From the NCBI RefSeq assembly GCF_000718005.1, contig NZ_JODV01000002.1: 64,000 nt of DNA; one strand, given 5' to 3'. The notes below the pieces were generated by a model. It was not told the origin of the DNA. It was given only the letters and a program-made list of their open reading frames with translations, and made no database searches. This document shows positions 43,442 to 51,460 of this stretch, one piece after another. The stretch comes from Actinoalloteichus_B caeruleus. GTDB taxonomy: Bacteria; Actinomycetota; Actinomycetes; Mycobacteriales; Pseudonocardiaceae. Positions within the stretch are counted from its first letter, which is position 1. Each line of letters opens with the position of its first letter. The translations under genes were made by a program, and so were the position numbers.

Positions 43442-44680
43442 GTGCCCGGCGCCCCCCGTCCGACCCTGCTTGTCCTGGCTGGCTACGCCGCCGAGGAGGT
43501 GGAGCGGCAGGCCGCCGAACTCGTCGACGGGACCACCGCCGTGGTCCACCACGACCTCGCCCTCATCACGGAGGGAGTGGTGCGACGGCGCCTCCGGGTG
43601 GGAGCCGACGACGAGACCCGCGTGCTGGAGCTCGCCCACGGCTGTGTCTCCTGCACCCTGCGCGAGGACCTGCTCCCCCTCGTCCGGCGGCTCGCGCTCG
43701 ACGACACCGTCACCCGGGTCGTGCTGCACCTCGACCCGACCCTGGAACCCGAGGCGGTGTGCTGGGCCCTGCGCCACGTCGTCGTCGAGGACGGCCCCGT
43801 CCTCGACCTCGTCGACCTGCTCGGGGTCGTCACCGTCGTCGACGAGGGCAGCTGGCTCTCCGACGCCACCGGCGACCGCGAGCTGGTCGAGGACGGCAGG
43901 GCCGGCAGCGCCGACGACGAACGCACCGTCGCCCAGGTCGTCACCGCGCAGGTCGAGTTCGCGGACCTCGTGCTGCTCACCGGGCAGGCCACCGATGCCT
44001 GGACCGCTTACCGGACCGGGGCCGTGCTCGACCGCCTGGCACCACGAGCCCGGCGGACCTCCCACCGGGCCGACCTCTGGGCCGAACTGGCCGAGCTGCC
44101 ACCGACGGCCCGACGAGGTGAGGTGGACGACGCGCACGCCCCGCTGCTCCGGGGTGAACCCCCCGTGGAGCCCGACGCGGGCGTCGAACTGGTGCTCTTC
44201 TCCGCGCGGCGCCCCTTCCACCCCGAACGGCTGCACGACGCGTTGGACGTGCTGCTGGACGGGGTAGTCCGCTCACGTGGACGTGTCTGGGTCGCCACCC
44301 AACCCGACGTGGCCCTGTGGCTGGAGTCCGCCGGGGGCGGGCTCCGGGTGGGGCACGCCGGGCCCTGGCTGGCCTCGGCCGACGGGGAGGTCTGGGGGTC
44401 CGTGGACGCGGAACGAGCCGCCATCGCCGCAGCCCGGTGGCACCACCGCTACGGCGACCGCCACCAGGAACTGGTCGTGCTCACCCACCGCGCCTCCGCG
44501 GGCGAGATCACCACCGCGTTGCGGGAGGCGCTGCTCACCGAGGACGAACTCGCCCTGGGCCCGGCCGGCTGGCGGCGGTTCGACGACCCCTTCGGCAGCT
44601 GGCACACCGAGCCCTGCGAGGACGGCGCCCCGGAGCGGGACGCCGGCGTCGAGACGACGAAAGGACTGGACGAACAGTGA
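43442..44680 (+). CDS. mrf: COG0523-type ribosome hibernation factor-recruiting protein (MRF-like)
   Basis: 412 residues, COG0523 (CobW-like) family. The N-terminus is PTLLVLAGYAAEEVERQAAE, where the Walker A Gly-Lys-Thr of ordinary COG0523 GTPases is absent. The conserved cysteine motif is kept as HGCVSCTLREDLLPLVRRL, followed by RRPFHPERLHDALDVLLDGV, WLESAGGGLRVG and WRRFDDPFGSWHTEPC. The layout matches mycobacterial Mrf, a Zur-regulated protein that recruits the hibernation factor Mpy to zinc-free ribosomes. Its position between Zur-like boxes and zinc-free L31/L32 fits that role. Last bases overlap rpmE. Confidence 0.88.
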   Translation: MPGAPRPTLLVLAGYAAEEVERQAAELVDGTTAVVHHDLALITEGVVRRRLRVGADDETRVLELAHGCVSCTLREDLLPLVRRLALDDTVTRVVLHLDPTLEPEAVCWALRHVVVEDGPVLDLVDLLGVVTVVDEGSWLSDATGDRELVEDGRAGSADDERTVAQVVTAQVEFADLVLLTGQATDAWTAYRTGAVLDRLAPRARRTSHRADLWAELAELPPTARRGEVDDAHAPLLRGEPPVEPDAGVELVLFSARRPFHPERLHDALDVLLDGVVRSRGRVWVATQPDVALWLESAGGGLRVGHAGPWLASADGEVWGSVDAERAAIAAARWHHRYGDRHQELVVLTHRASAGEITTALREALLTEDELALGPAGWRRFDDPFGSWHTEPCEDGAPERDAGVETTKGLDEQ

Positions 44681-44958
44681 AGAAGGACATCCATCCCGAC
44701 TACCACCCGGTCGTGTTCCAGGATTCCTCGACGGGGGAGTCGTTCCTGACCAGGTCCACCATCACCTCGGAACGACGCGTCGAGTGGAGTGACGGCAACA
44801 CCTATCCGCTGGTGGTGGTGGACGTCAGCTCGTCCTCGCACCCGTTCTGGACCGGGACGCAGCGGTTGGTCGACACGGCGGGCCGGGTGGAGAAGTTCCG
44901 CCGCCGGTACGGAGAACGGGCGCCGGGAGGCCGGCGCGGGAACGAAGGAGGCCGTTGA
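44677..44958 (+). CDS. rpmE: ribosomal protein L31 type B
   Basis: 93 residues from a GTG overlapping the mrf stop by 4 nt: KKDIHPDYHPVVFQDSSTGE, FLTRSTITSERRVEWSDGNT and HPFWTGTQRLVDTAGRVEKF. This is the type-B form lacking the zinc-binding cysteines of type A, used under zinc limitation. The stop overlaps the rpmF ATG (TGATG). Confidence 0.96.
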   Translation: MKKDIHPDYHPVVFQDSSTGESFLTRSTITSERRVEWSDGNTYPLVVVDVSSSSHPFWTGTQRLVDTAGRVEKFRRRYGERAPGGRRGNEGGR

Positions 44959-45113
44959 TGGCAGTACCCAAACGCAGGATGTCCCGCAGCAACACCCGCA
45001 CCAGGCGTGCGCGGTGGAAGGCCACGGCGCCGGATCTGGTGCCGGTGGTGATCCGGGGCGAGCGCCGGCTCGTGCCCAGGAACCTCCTGCGCCACGTGCA
45101 CCGCGAGGTCTGA
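44958..45113 (+). CDS. rpmF: ribosomal protein L32, zinc-independent form
   Basis: 51 residues: MAVPKRRMSRSNTRTRRARW, then KATAPDLVPVVIRGERRLVP and RNLLRHVHREV. Typical L32 N-terminus, but no cysteine where the zinc form has a ribbon. Ribosome site GAAGGAGG. Last gene of the mrf-rpmE-rpmF operon. Confidence 0.95.
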   Translation: MAVPKRRMSRSNTRTRRARWKATAPDLVPVVIRGERRLVPRNLLRHVHREV

Positions 45114-45157
45114 CGCTGGCCGTGGACCGGCCCGCCTGACCGGTCGGAGCGGACGGG

Positions 45158-45190
45158 CGACCAGACCCGGCGCACGCGCGGGTCTGGTCG
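45158..45190. terminator. bidirectional hairpin between rpmF and the His-rich gene
   Basis: Perfect 12-bp stem CGACCAGACCCG/CGGGTCTGGTCG with a nine-base loop, between two converging genes; it can serve both transcripts. Confidence 0.75.
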
Positions 45191-45204
45191 TGGGCCGCGC
45201 GCCG

Positions 45205-45501
45205 TCAGTGGTCGTCGTAGTGGTCGCCGTGTTCGGCGTGCCGGTGGCCGTCGTGGACGTAGTCCACGTGGTCGCCGTGGGGCACGGCGACGTGGCCGCA
45301 GTCCACCCCGTGCCGGTGCGGGTGACCCTCGTGCGCTTGGTGGGACGTCGGCTCGCACTCGTCGTAGTGGTCCTCGTGGGGCCGGTGGAGGTGGCCGTCG
45401 TGGACGTAGTCGACGTGGTCCTGGTGTGGCAACGCCACGTGCCCGCAGCCCTCACCGTGCCGGTGCGGGTGTTGGGTGTGCTCGCTGTGCGCGGTGGTCA
45501 T
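45205..45501 (-). CDS. histidine-rich repeat protein, probable metal binder
   Basis: 98 residues with AGGAGGAG upstream of the ATG. About a quarter of the residues are His. Two tandem copies of one unit are visible: HRHGEGCGHVALPHQDHVDY with VHDGHLHRPHEDHYDE, then HRHGVDCGHVAVPHGDHVDY with VHDGHRHAEHGDHYDDH. Each has one CGH and many HxH pairs, suitable for Zn, Ni or Cu. Single-unit relatives in other actinomycetes are often misnamed zinc transporter permease although they have no membrane helix. Location beside the zinc-starvation operons suggests zinc buffering; no Zur box was seen at its own promoter, where TAGCCT (45542-45537) is a possible -10. Confidence 0.8.
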   Translation of the reverse strand: MTTAHSEHTQHPHRHGEGCGHVALPHQDHVDYVHDGHLHRPHEDHYDECEPTSHQAHEGHPHRHGVDCGHVAVPHGDHVDYVHDGHRHAEHGDHYDDH

Positions 45502-45879
45502 TCCGACTCCTCCTGACACCTTTCGCCGTCGTGACGAGGCTAGGCAGCCCAGGTCCCGCCCGCAGGGGGAGAAGGGCCGCGCCGGGTGGGGAGCCGCCCC
45601 GTGGAGTGGACCTCCCGTGGAGCCCTCGGCGTCCTCGGGGTCGTGCTGGAGCCGGTGCGTGCCTGGACCGGGTGAACCCGCACCCGTCGTCGGGCGTTGT
45701 CCACCCCACCCCGCGTCGCCCGAGCGGGGCGCGGCGGTGCAGGATGGCGGTCCGGATCGGACACCCATCGCGACCGCCTCCTGGGGCCGGCCCGACCGGA
45801 GGACCCGAGGAGGACGACACATGCGGTACCCGCGGCGGTTCGTGGCCCGGTCCGCTCCCCGGCCGGGCGGGCGGTCGGG
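45502..45879. other. intergenic region between divergent genes
   Basis: 378 bases upstream of both the His-rich and the DedA gene. Apart from the -10-like element of the His-rich gene nothing was recognised. In-frame GTG codons upstream of the DedA ATG exist but the sequence lacks protein character. Confidence 0.4.
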
Positions 45880-46602
45880 ATGAATCCGGCCGACCTGCTG
45901 CTCGACCTGCGGGCCCCCTTCGTGCTGCTCCTCGCGGGTGCCGTGCTCGTGTTGGAGTCCGGCGTCCTGATCGGGCTGTTCCTGCCCGGCGCGTCCACGG
46001 TGCTGGTCCTCGGTCTTGTCGCCGACCTCGGGGTCATCCCCCTGCCCGCCGCCCTGGCGCTCGCGTTCGCCGCGACCGCGCTGGGCGCCCAGTTGGGGTA
46101 CCAGCTGGGCCGCCGTCGAGGGCTCGGCGTCGCGGGTGGCGTGGCGCGTCGCGGGTTGGCCCGCGCGGGCGTGGGCGGGGCGCGGGAGCGCCTGACACGG
46201 CTCCTCGACCGGGGCGGTGCCCCCACGATCATCGGCGCGCACTGCGTGGCGCTGGCGCGCACGCTCGCGCCGCGCCTGGCCGGGACCTCGGGAGTGGCGT
46301 GGCGGCGGTTCTCGGGTGCGAACCTCGTCGGCTGCGCGCTCTGGTCCTGGACTCTCGTGCTGGTCGGGCACTCCGCGGGTGCGGCGTTCGACCAGGTGCG
46401 CGCCGCCGTCGGTCTGCTGGGAGCCCCCCTGCTGGTGGTGGGCGCGCTGGTCGTCGCCGTGGTCCTCCTGCTGCGGCGGCGGGCGCGCCGGATGGGCGGA
46501 GCCGGAGGAGCGGGCGAGTGGGTGGAGCTCGCCGAGGGACCGGGCGCGCCGGCTCCTCGGAGCGGCGCCCCGGGCCCGTCGCCGTTGTCGGGGCCCGACT
46601 GA
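45880..46602 (+). CDS. DedA-family membrane protein
   Basis: 240 residues with four to five hydrophobic helices. LLLAGAVLVLESGVLIGLFL then PGASTVLVLG is the DedA N-terminal signature (re-entrant loop with Glu), and ALGAQLGYQLGRRRGL plus a later RTLAPRLAGTSGVAWRRF, with Arg and Pro, matches the second half. The family is linked to lipid flipping and membrane homeostasis. The C-terminal 50 residues are a Gly/Pro-rich tail. The ATG at 45880 was preferred over an in-frame GTG at 45697 because the family begins near this point. Confidence 0.85.
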   Translation: MNPADLLLDLRAPFVLLLAGAVLVLESGVLIGLFLPGASTVLVLGLVADLGVIPLPAALALAFAATALGAQLGYQLGRRRGLGVAGGVARRGLARAGVGGARERLTRLLDRGGAPTIIGAHCVALARTLAPRLAGTSGVAWRRFSGANLVGCALWSWTLVLVGHSAGAAFDQVRAAVGLLGAPLLVVGALVVAVVLLLRRRARRMGGAGGAGEWVELAEGPGAPAPRSGAPGPSPLSGPD

Positions 46603-46678
46603 CGGCGAGCGGAGGCGGAAGCGGTCCGCGTGGGCACGGGGCGTTCCGTCCGTCGTGGCGGCGGGCGCCGGTTCGCCG

Positions 46679-47344
46679 TCAGCCCGTCTCCGAGGCGGGC
46701 TCCCGAGCAGCGCGGGCGCTCTCGGCGCCGAAGCGTCCGACCGAGACGTGTTCCTGCGCCAGCCGGCGCAGGGTCGAGCTGATGACGTCCCCCAGCACCA
46801 TGTTCAGCACCGCCTCCTCCAGGACGCTGCTGGCGTCGCTTTCGGCCGGCACCGTGCGCATCTCCGCCGCGGCGAGGTGCTCGGCGGCCGCCGCGTACTC
46901 GTCGAGCAGTCCCAGGAGGTTCGCCTGGCCCAGCTGCCGGAGCTGGACGACCAGTCCGACGAGTTGTTGCCGGGCCGGGTGGTTCTCCCTGATCCGCCAC
47001 CCCCGGCGGTGGAACAGGGCGTCGGCCTCGGCGCTGGCCTCCCGCCACAGCCCGGTCTCCCGGTGGTCCCGGTGATCGCGAGCGGTGGCCCTCCCGGTCA
47101 CGTCCCGGGGCGGGGTGGACCGCCTGGAGTCGAGGTCGGCGACCAGGTCGCGCACGGTGGCCATTGGGAGACCCCCGACGTCCACCAGTGCCCGGACCAG
47201 GTTGAGGCGCCGGACGTGCGCCGGGCCGTACCGGGGCGCGACCCCGGTGGCCTCCCTTCCCGGTGGGAGTATGCGTTCACGCAGGTAGTACTTGATCGTG
47301 GGCACCGGTACACCGGTGCGGCGGCTGAGTTCCGCGATCCGCAC
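46679..47344 (-). CDS. MerR-family transcriptional regulator
   Basis: 221 residues; the GTG start (VRIAELSRRTGVPVPTIKYY) has AGGAGG five bases upstream, better than a GTG 21 bases earlier. The winged helix-turn-helix covers residues 1-70: IAELSRRTGVPVPTIKYYLR, ILPPGREATGVAPRYGPAHV and RLNLVRALVDVGGLPMATVR. The C-terminal effector domain is helical, without the cysteines of metal-sensing MerR members, so the signal is more likely an organic molecule. Target genes unknown; the neighbours are a DedA protein and a copper chaperone. Confidence 0.9.
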   Translation of the reverse strand: MRIAELSRRTGVPVPTIKYYLRERILPPGREATGVAPRYGPAHVRRLNLVRALVDVGGLPMATVRDLVADLDSRRSTPPRDVTGRATARDHRDHRETGLWREASAEADALFHRRGWRIRENHPARQQLVGLVVQLRQLGQANLLGLLDEYAAAAEHLAAAEMRTVPAESDASSVLEEAVLNMVLGDVISSTLRRLAQEHVSVGRFGAESARAAREPASETG

Positions 47345-47731
47345 TGTTCCTCCTGAGGTCGACACGGCGAGTGCTGCCGCCGGATTAACCCGGAGTGACA
47401 GTTTAGGCGCAGAACGTGTCGGCTTACGCCATCCATCCGAAGTATGCTTCGTCCCGTTTCTGCCAAAACGTGGTGAGTGTCCGACTCATGCCGCCCGAAC
47501 GGGTGCCGCCCGGTCGCGAGTAGTGCGGAGCGGACCAGCCGGGCTCGGGCGTCGAGTCATCCCGTCTCGACCTCCGCTTCGTCCATGATCACGGCGGGTG
47601 CGGCAGGCCCTCCCCTCGGCCGGGCCCCGGGATCCGGCGCCCCGGGGTGCTCGGGAGGCCCCCGGTCGGTCGAGCGGCGCGTCGTTGTCCGGAACCGGAC
47701 GGGACACCTGGGGCTCACCTGTTCGTGGGGC
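47345..47731. promoter_or_regulatory. intergenic region between merR and copZ
   Basis: About 390 bases, less GC-rich at 47380-47470. A perfect inverted repeat CGAAG-tatg-CTTCG lies at 47438-47451, about 95 bases upstream of the MerR gene start; it could be an autoregulatory site, although MerR operators usually sit inside the promoter. Confidence 0.4.
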
Positions 47732-47748
47732 ATACCCGTGGGGGGTAT
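47732..47748 (+). promoter_or_regulatory. CsoR-like copper operator
   Basis: ATACCC-gtggg-GGGTAT, a perfect 6-5-6 inverted repeat of the kind bound by CsoR repressors. It partly overlaps TATCCT (47746-47751), a likely -10, and lies 69 bases before the copper chaperone start. Confidence 0.7.
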
Positions 47749-47816
47749 CCTTGGTCGCGTTCCCCGGTCGCCGAGCGGGCGGTCGGGGGAGGGGACAACC
47801 GCGTGGGAGGGTGACG

Positions 47817-48023
47817 ATGGCGAGTACGACCTACACCGTGGAAGGCATGACCTGCCAGCACTGCGTGCGGTCCGTCGAGGAGGAGGTGGGGGAGATCGAG
47901 GCGGTGACCGGGGTGACCGTCGACCTCGCCACCGGCCGGTTGGTGGTCGACAGCAGCGCGGAGATCGCGCCGGACCTCGTCCGAGCGGCGGTGGCCGAGG
48001 CCGGCTACACGCTCGCGAACTGA
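47817..48023 (+). CDS. CopZ-like heavy-metal-associated copper chaperone
   Basis: 68 residues with GGGAGGGTGACG before the ATG. One HMA domain: TYTVEGMTCQHCVRSVEEEV carries the MTCxxC metal site (Cys14 and Cys17 counting from Met1 give or take one). The fold binds Cu(I) and passes it to a P-type ATPase. No copA is adjacent; the CsoR-like operator upstream supports copper induction. It is followed 80 bases later by an unrelated-looking SDR gene. Confidence 0.92.
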   Translation: MASTTYTVEGMTCQHCVRSVEEEVGEIEAVTGVTVDLATGRLVVDSSAEIAPDLVRAAVAEAGYTLAN

Positions 48024-48103
48024 CCCACGTCCCACGGGACGGCCTCGCGGGGACGCGCCGCCTCCGAGGTGCGGTTCCGCCGGCCCGGTAGGACCATCGA
48101 CCG

Positions 48104-49633
48104 GTGCGCATCCTGGTCACCGGAGCAACCGGGTACATCGGAGGTCGGCTGGTCCCCTTGCTGCTCGAGCGGGGCCACCAGGTCCGCTGCCTGGCCCGGG
48201 ACCCGAGGAAGTTGCGGGACGTCCCGTGGGCCGACCGGGTGGAGATCGCCAGGGGGGACGTGCTCGACCAGGAGAGCCTCCGGTCGGCGTTGGACGGGCG
48301 CGACCTGCTCTACTACCTCGTCCACTCCCTGAGCGGCCCGGAGTTCGCCACCACGGACCGGCGGGCAGCGCTGCTCACCGCCGAGGCGGCCCGCGCGGCC
48401 GGGGTGCGGCGGGTCGTCTACCTGGGCGGGCTCCGCCCTCCCGACGCGCGCACCTCCGAGCACCTGGCGTCGCGGACCGAGGTCGGGGAGATCTTCCTGC
48501 ACTCCGGGGTGCCCACGGCGGTGCTCCAGGCCGCCGTCATCCTCGGGTCCGGCTCGGTCAGCTTCGAGATGCTCCGCTACCTCACCGAACGCCTACCGGT
48601 GATGGTCGCGCCCAGGTGGGTCCGCAACCGCATCCAACCCATCGCCATCCGCGACGTCCTGCACTACCTGGTCGGCGCCGCCGACCTGCCAGCGGAGGTC
48701 AACCGCACCTTCGACCTCGGGGGACCGGACGTCCTGACCTACCAGCGGATGATGATCCGCTACGCGGAGGTCGCGGGACTCCCGGCCCGGCACGTCATCC
48801 CCGTTCCCGTCCTCACCCCCAGGTTGTCCTCCTACTGGATCAACCTCGTGACGCCGGTTCCCAGGCGCATCGCCGGGCCACTCATCGACTCCCTCGCCTA
48901 CGAGGTCGTGCGCACCGAGGACGACATCAGCCAGTACGTCCCGGACCCGCCGGGCGGCCTCCAGGACTACGAACAGGCCATCCGGCTCGCGATGGCCAGG
49001 ATCAGGGACGCCGAGGTGGAGACGCGGTGGGCGAACGCCTCGGTACCCGGTGCCCCGTCGGAGCCCTTGCCCACCGACCCCAGCTGGTCGGGCGGCTCGC
49101 GGTACCAGGACGTGCGGGAACGACGGGTGCCCGTACCCCCCGCCGAGGTCTGGCGGGTCGTCGAGAGCATCGGCGGCGAGAACGGCTGGTACTCGTTCCC
49201 CCTCGCCTGGTCGGTGCGCGGCTGGCTCGACCGCCTGCTGGGCGGCGTCGGACTGCGCCGTGGCCGCCGGGACCCGCGCCGCCTCCACGTCGGGGACGCC
49301 CTGGACTGGTGGCGGGTGGAGGAGGTCGAGCTGGGGGCGCTGCTGCGGTTGCGCGCCGAGATGAAGATGCCGGGGAGGGCCTGGCTGGAGATGGCGGTAC
49401 GGCCGGAGGACGGGGGGAGCGTCTACCGGCAGCGCGCCGTGTTCCTCCCCCGGGGGCTCGCCGGCCAGCTCTACTGGTGGGCGGTCTGGCCCTTCCACGA
49501 CCTCGTCTTCGGGGGCATGGCGCGCAACATCGCCCGCGCGGCCGAACGTGACGCCAGGGCGCGGGTGGGAGCCAGGCACGAGCCGCCGGCGTCGACCTCG
49601 TGGCCGGCCAGCTCGACGCACCCCACCGACTAG
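48104..49633 (+). CDS. SDR-family NAD(P)-binding protein with DUF2867 domain
   Basis: 509 residues from GTG. Residues 1-290 are an extended SDR: MRILVTGATGYIGGRLVPLL gives the GxxGxxG dinucleotide loop, and RVVYLGGLRPPD and NRTFDLGGPDVLTYQRMMIR follow. Residues about 330-490 fit DUF2867 (RRVPVPPAEVWRVVESIGGE, GWYSFPLAWSVRGWLDRLLG, PGRAWLEMAVRPEDG, YWWAVWPFHDLVFGGMARNI), a START-like fold often fused to such SDRs. The catalytic Tyr-Lys pair is not obvious, so it may be a binding protein or reductase of unknown substrate. Confidence 0.88.
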   Translation: MRILVTGATGYIGGRLVPLLLERGHQVRCLARDPRKLRDVPWADRVEIARGDVLDQESLRSALDGRDLLYYLVHSLSGPEFATTDRRAALLTAEAARAAGVRRVVYLGGLRPPDARTSEHLASRTEVGEIFLHSGVPTAVLQAAVILGSGSVSFEMLRYLTERLPVMVAPRWVRNRIQPIAIRDVLHYLVGAADLPAEVNRTFDLGGPDVLTYQRMMIRYAEVAGLPARHVIPVPVLTPRLSSYWINLVTPVPRRIAGPLIDSLAYEVVRTEDDISQYVPDPPGGLQDYEQAIRLAMARIRDAEVETRWANASVPGAPSEPLPTDPSWSGGSRYQDVRERRVPVPPAEVWRVVESIGGENGWYSFPLAWSVRGWLDRLLGGVGLRRGRRDPRRLHVGDALDWWRVEEVELGALLRLRAEMKMPGRAWLEMAVRPEDGGSVYRQRAVFLPRGLAGQLYWWAVWPFHDLVFGGMARNIARAAERDARARVGARHEPPASTSWPASSTHPTD

Positions 49634-49642
49634 CCTGGACGG

Positions 49643-50107
49643 ATGGCTCCCAAGATCGCGACCAACCAGACCGTCGACCGCGTCGGCCTGCTGGACTTCC
49701 TCCGCGACCGCCACCGCGCCGTGCTCATCACCCGGCGCTCCGACGGCGGTCCCCAGGCCTCGCCGGTCACCGCGGGTGTCGACCAGGAGGGCCGGATCGT
49801 GGTGTCCACCTACCCGGAGCGGGCCAAGGCGCGCAACGCACGCCGCGCGCCGGAGGTCAGCGTGCTGTTCCTCTCCGAGGACTTCGACGGGCCCTGGGTC
49901 CAGGTGGACGGCACCGCCGAGGTGGTGGACCTGCCAGACTCGGTCGAACCGCTCGTCGACTACTACCGCGCCATCGCCGGCGAACACCCCGACTGGGACG
50001 AGTACCGGGAGGCGATGCGCCGACAGGGCAAGTCGTTGGTCAGGATCACCCCGACCCGCTGGGGACCGGTGGCCACCGGTGGCTTCCCCGCCCGGCTGGC
50101 CGACTGA
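49643..50107 (+). CDS. PPOX-class F420-dependent oxidoreductase-like protein
   Basis: 154 residues, nine bases after the SDR gene, probably the same transcript. The split-barrel flavin fold is shown by LLDFLRDRHRAVLITRRSDG, PQASPVTAGVDQEGRIVVST, RAKARNARRAPEVSVLFLSE and VRITPTRWGPVATGGFP. Actinobacterial members of this pyridoxamine-oxidase-like class commonly use deazaflavin F420. The physiological substrate is unknown. Followed by a hairpin before the convergent binding-protein gene. Confidence 0.87.
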   Translation: MAPKIATNQTVDRVGLLDFLRDRHRAVLITRRSDGGPQASPVTAGVDQEGRIVVSTYPERAKARNARRAPEVSVLFLSEDFDGPWVQVDGTAEVVDLPDSVEPLVDYYRAIAGEHPDWDEYREAMRRQGKSLVRITPTRWGPVATGGFPARLAD

Positions 50108-50113
50108 CGGAGG

Positions 50114-50135
50114 TCGTCCACGCCGGGGCGTGGAC
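50114..50135. terminator. hairpin between convergent genes
   Basis: CGTCCACGCC-gg-GGCGTGGACG, a near-perfect palindrome seven bases after the PPOX stop and about 45 bases beyond the end of the minus-strand binding-protein gene. Confidence 0.6.
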
Positions 50136-50179
50136 GTCGGGGCCCGGACGCGGTGGCCGGACCCCGACGGTCACGGGGG

Positions 50180-51460
50180 TCAGGGGTTGGACAGCGTCTG
50201 CTCCGCCTCGCGGAAGAAGCGCTCCACGCCCTCCTCGATGGAGATCCTTCCGTGGCTGATCTCCTCATCGATCCGCGACATCAGCCGTTCGACGCCCGCG
50301 CCACCCGGCGGGGGCGCGATTCCCGGCTCACCGAGCATGTCCTCCACGCTGGCCTCGTACTCGTCGATCACCACGTCGACGCCCTCCAGCTCGGCCTGCT
50401 CCCGCTGGGTGTTGGTCGCCGGCAGACCCCGGTTGGCGCCGAAGATCGAACCGACCTCCGGGTCGTTGATCATGAAGTCGATGAACTCGGCCGCCACCTC
50501 GGGGTGCTCCGACCGGGCCGAGACGCTCATCAGCATCGACGGCTTGAAGTACAGCCCGAGCTCGTCGGTGTCCGAGGGGTAGGGCGCCAACGAGAGCTCA
50601 CTGCCGTAGGTGTTCTGGGCGCTCGCCATGAAGTTGTCCCAGCCGAACTCGGCGATGACCTGGCCCTTGCCCAGCGCGGTCGCGGTGTCGCCCTTCACGA
50701 GGACTTCCGGCGGGATCGTCGTCCCGTCCTCCCGCATGCGCTCGCTGATCTCCCAGAACTCGGTGAGGTCGGCCTCGTCGAAGCCCAGCTCGCCCTCGTC
50801 GGTGAAGATCGTCTTGCCCTCCTGGCGCAGCAGCACGTCGAGCATGTGCAGGTGCTCACCCAGCGCGCCCGTGGCCCACTGCCGCTCGGGCAGGTGATCC
50901 CGGACCACCGCGATCGCCTCGTGGAACTCCTCCCAGGTCCAGCCCGCCTCGGGCAGCTGGGCCCCGGACTCCTCCCACACCGCCGCGTCGTACTGGAAGG
51001 CCATCATGTTCCGGCCCACCGGCACCGCGAAGTACTCGTCGCCGATCATGCCGGCCTCGTCGAGGCCGGGCAGCAGGTCGTCGACGTTGAGCTCCTCGCC
51101 GATGTGCGGGGTCAGGTCCAGCAACTGGCCCCGCTCGCTGTACTCCCGCAGGTAGGTGTAGTCCATCTGGATGATGTCGGGAGCGTTGCCGCCCGCGGCC
51201 TCGGTGGCGAGCTTCTGCCAGTACCCGCCGAACTCGGAGTACGTCGTGGTGATCTTCACGCCGGGGTTGCGCTCCTCGAACAGCGCCACCGCCTCGTCGG
51301 TCCGTTCGCCGCGATCCGGGTTGCCCCAGAACGTGTAGCGCAGCTCGATGGTCCCGTCACCGCTGTCCGCTCCGCACCCAGCCACTAATGCTGTCACCGC
51401 GAACGCGGCCGACGTGGCCGCCACCCTGGTCCGCCAGGACCGCCTGGTTCTCAACGACAC
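50180..51460 (-). CDS. sugar ABC transporter substrate-binding lipoprotein (orphan)
   Basis: 426 residues; GTG start with GAGAGGAAG seven bases upstream. Arg-rich start, hydrophobic core and lipobox ALVAGC place the lipidated Cys at 29. Family 1 solute-binding sequence follows: IELRYTFWGNPDRGERTDEA, APDIIQMDYTYLREYSERGQ, VPVGRNMMAFQYDAAVWEES, a later GWDNFMASAQ and EVAAEFIDFMINDP. Such proteins deliver oligosaccharides to membrane permeases. No permease gene lies beside it on the minus strand, so it must use a transporter encoded elsewhere or those at 57.0-58.9 kb. Confidence 0.9.
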   Translation of the reverse strand: MSLRTRRSWRTRVAATSAAFAVTALVAGCGADSGDGTIELRYTFWGNPDRGERTDEAVALFEERNPGVKITTTYSEFGGYWQKLATEAAGGNAPDIIQMDYTYLREYSERGQLLDLTPHIGEELNVDDLLPGLDEAGMIGDEYFAVPVGRNMMAFQYDAAVWEESGAQLPEAGWTWEEFHEAIAVVRDHLPERQWATGALGEHLHMLDVLLRQEGKTIFTDEGELGFDEADLTEFWEISERMREDGTTIPPEVLVKGDTATALGKGQVIAEFGWDNFMASAQNTYGSELSLAPYPSDTDELGLYFKPSMLMSVSARSEHPEVAAEFIDFMINDPEVGSIFGANRGLPATNTQREQAELEGVDVVIDEYEASVEDMLGEPGIAPPPGGAGVERLMSRIDEEISHGRISIEEGVERFFREAEQTLSNP

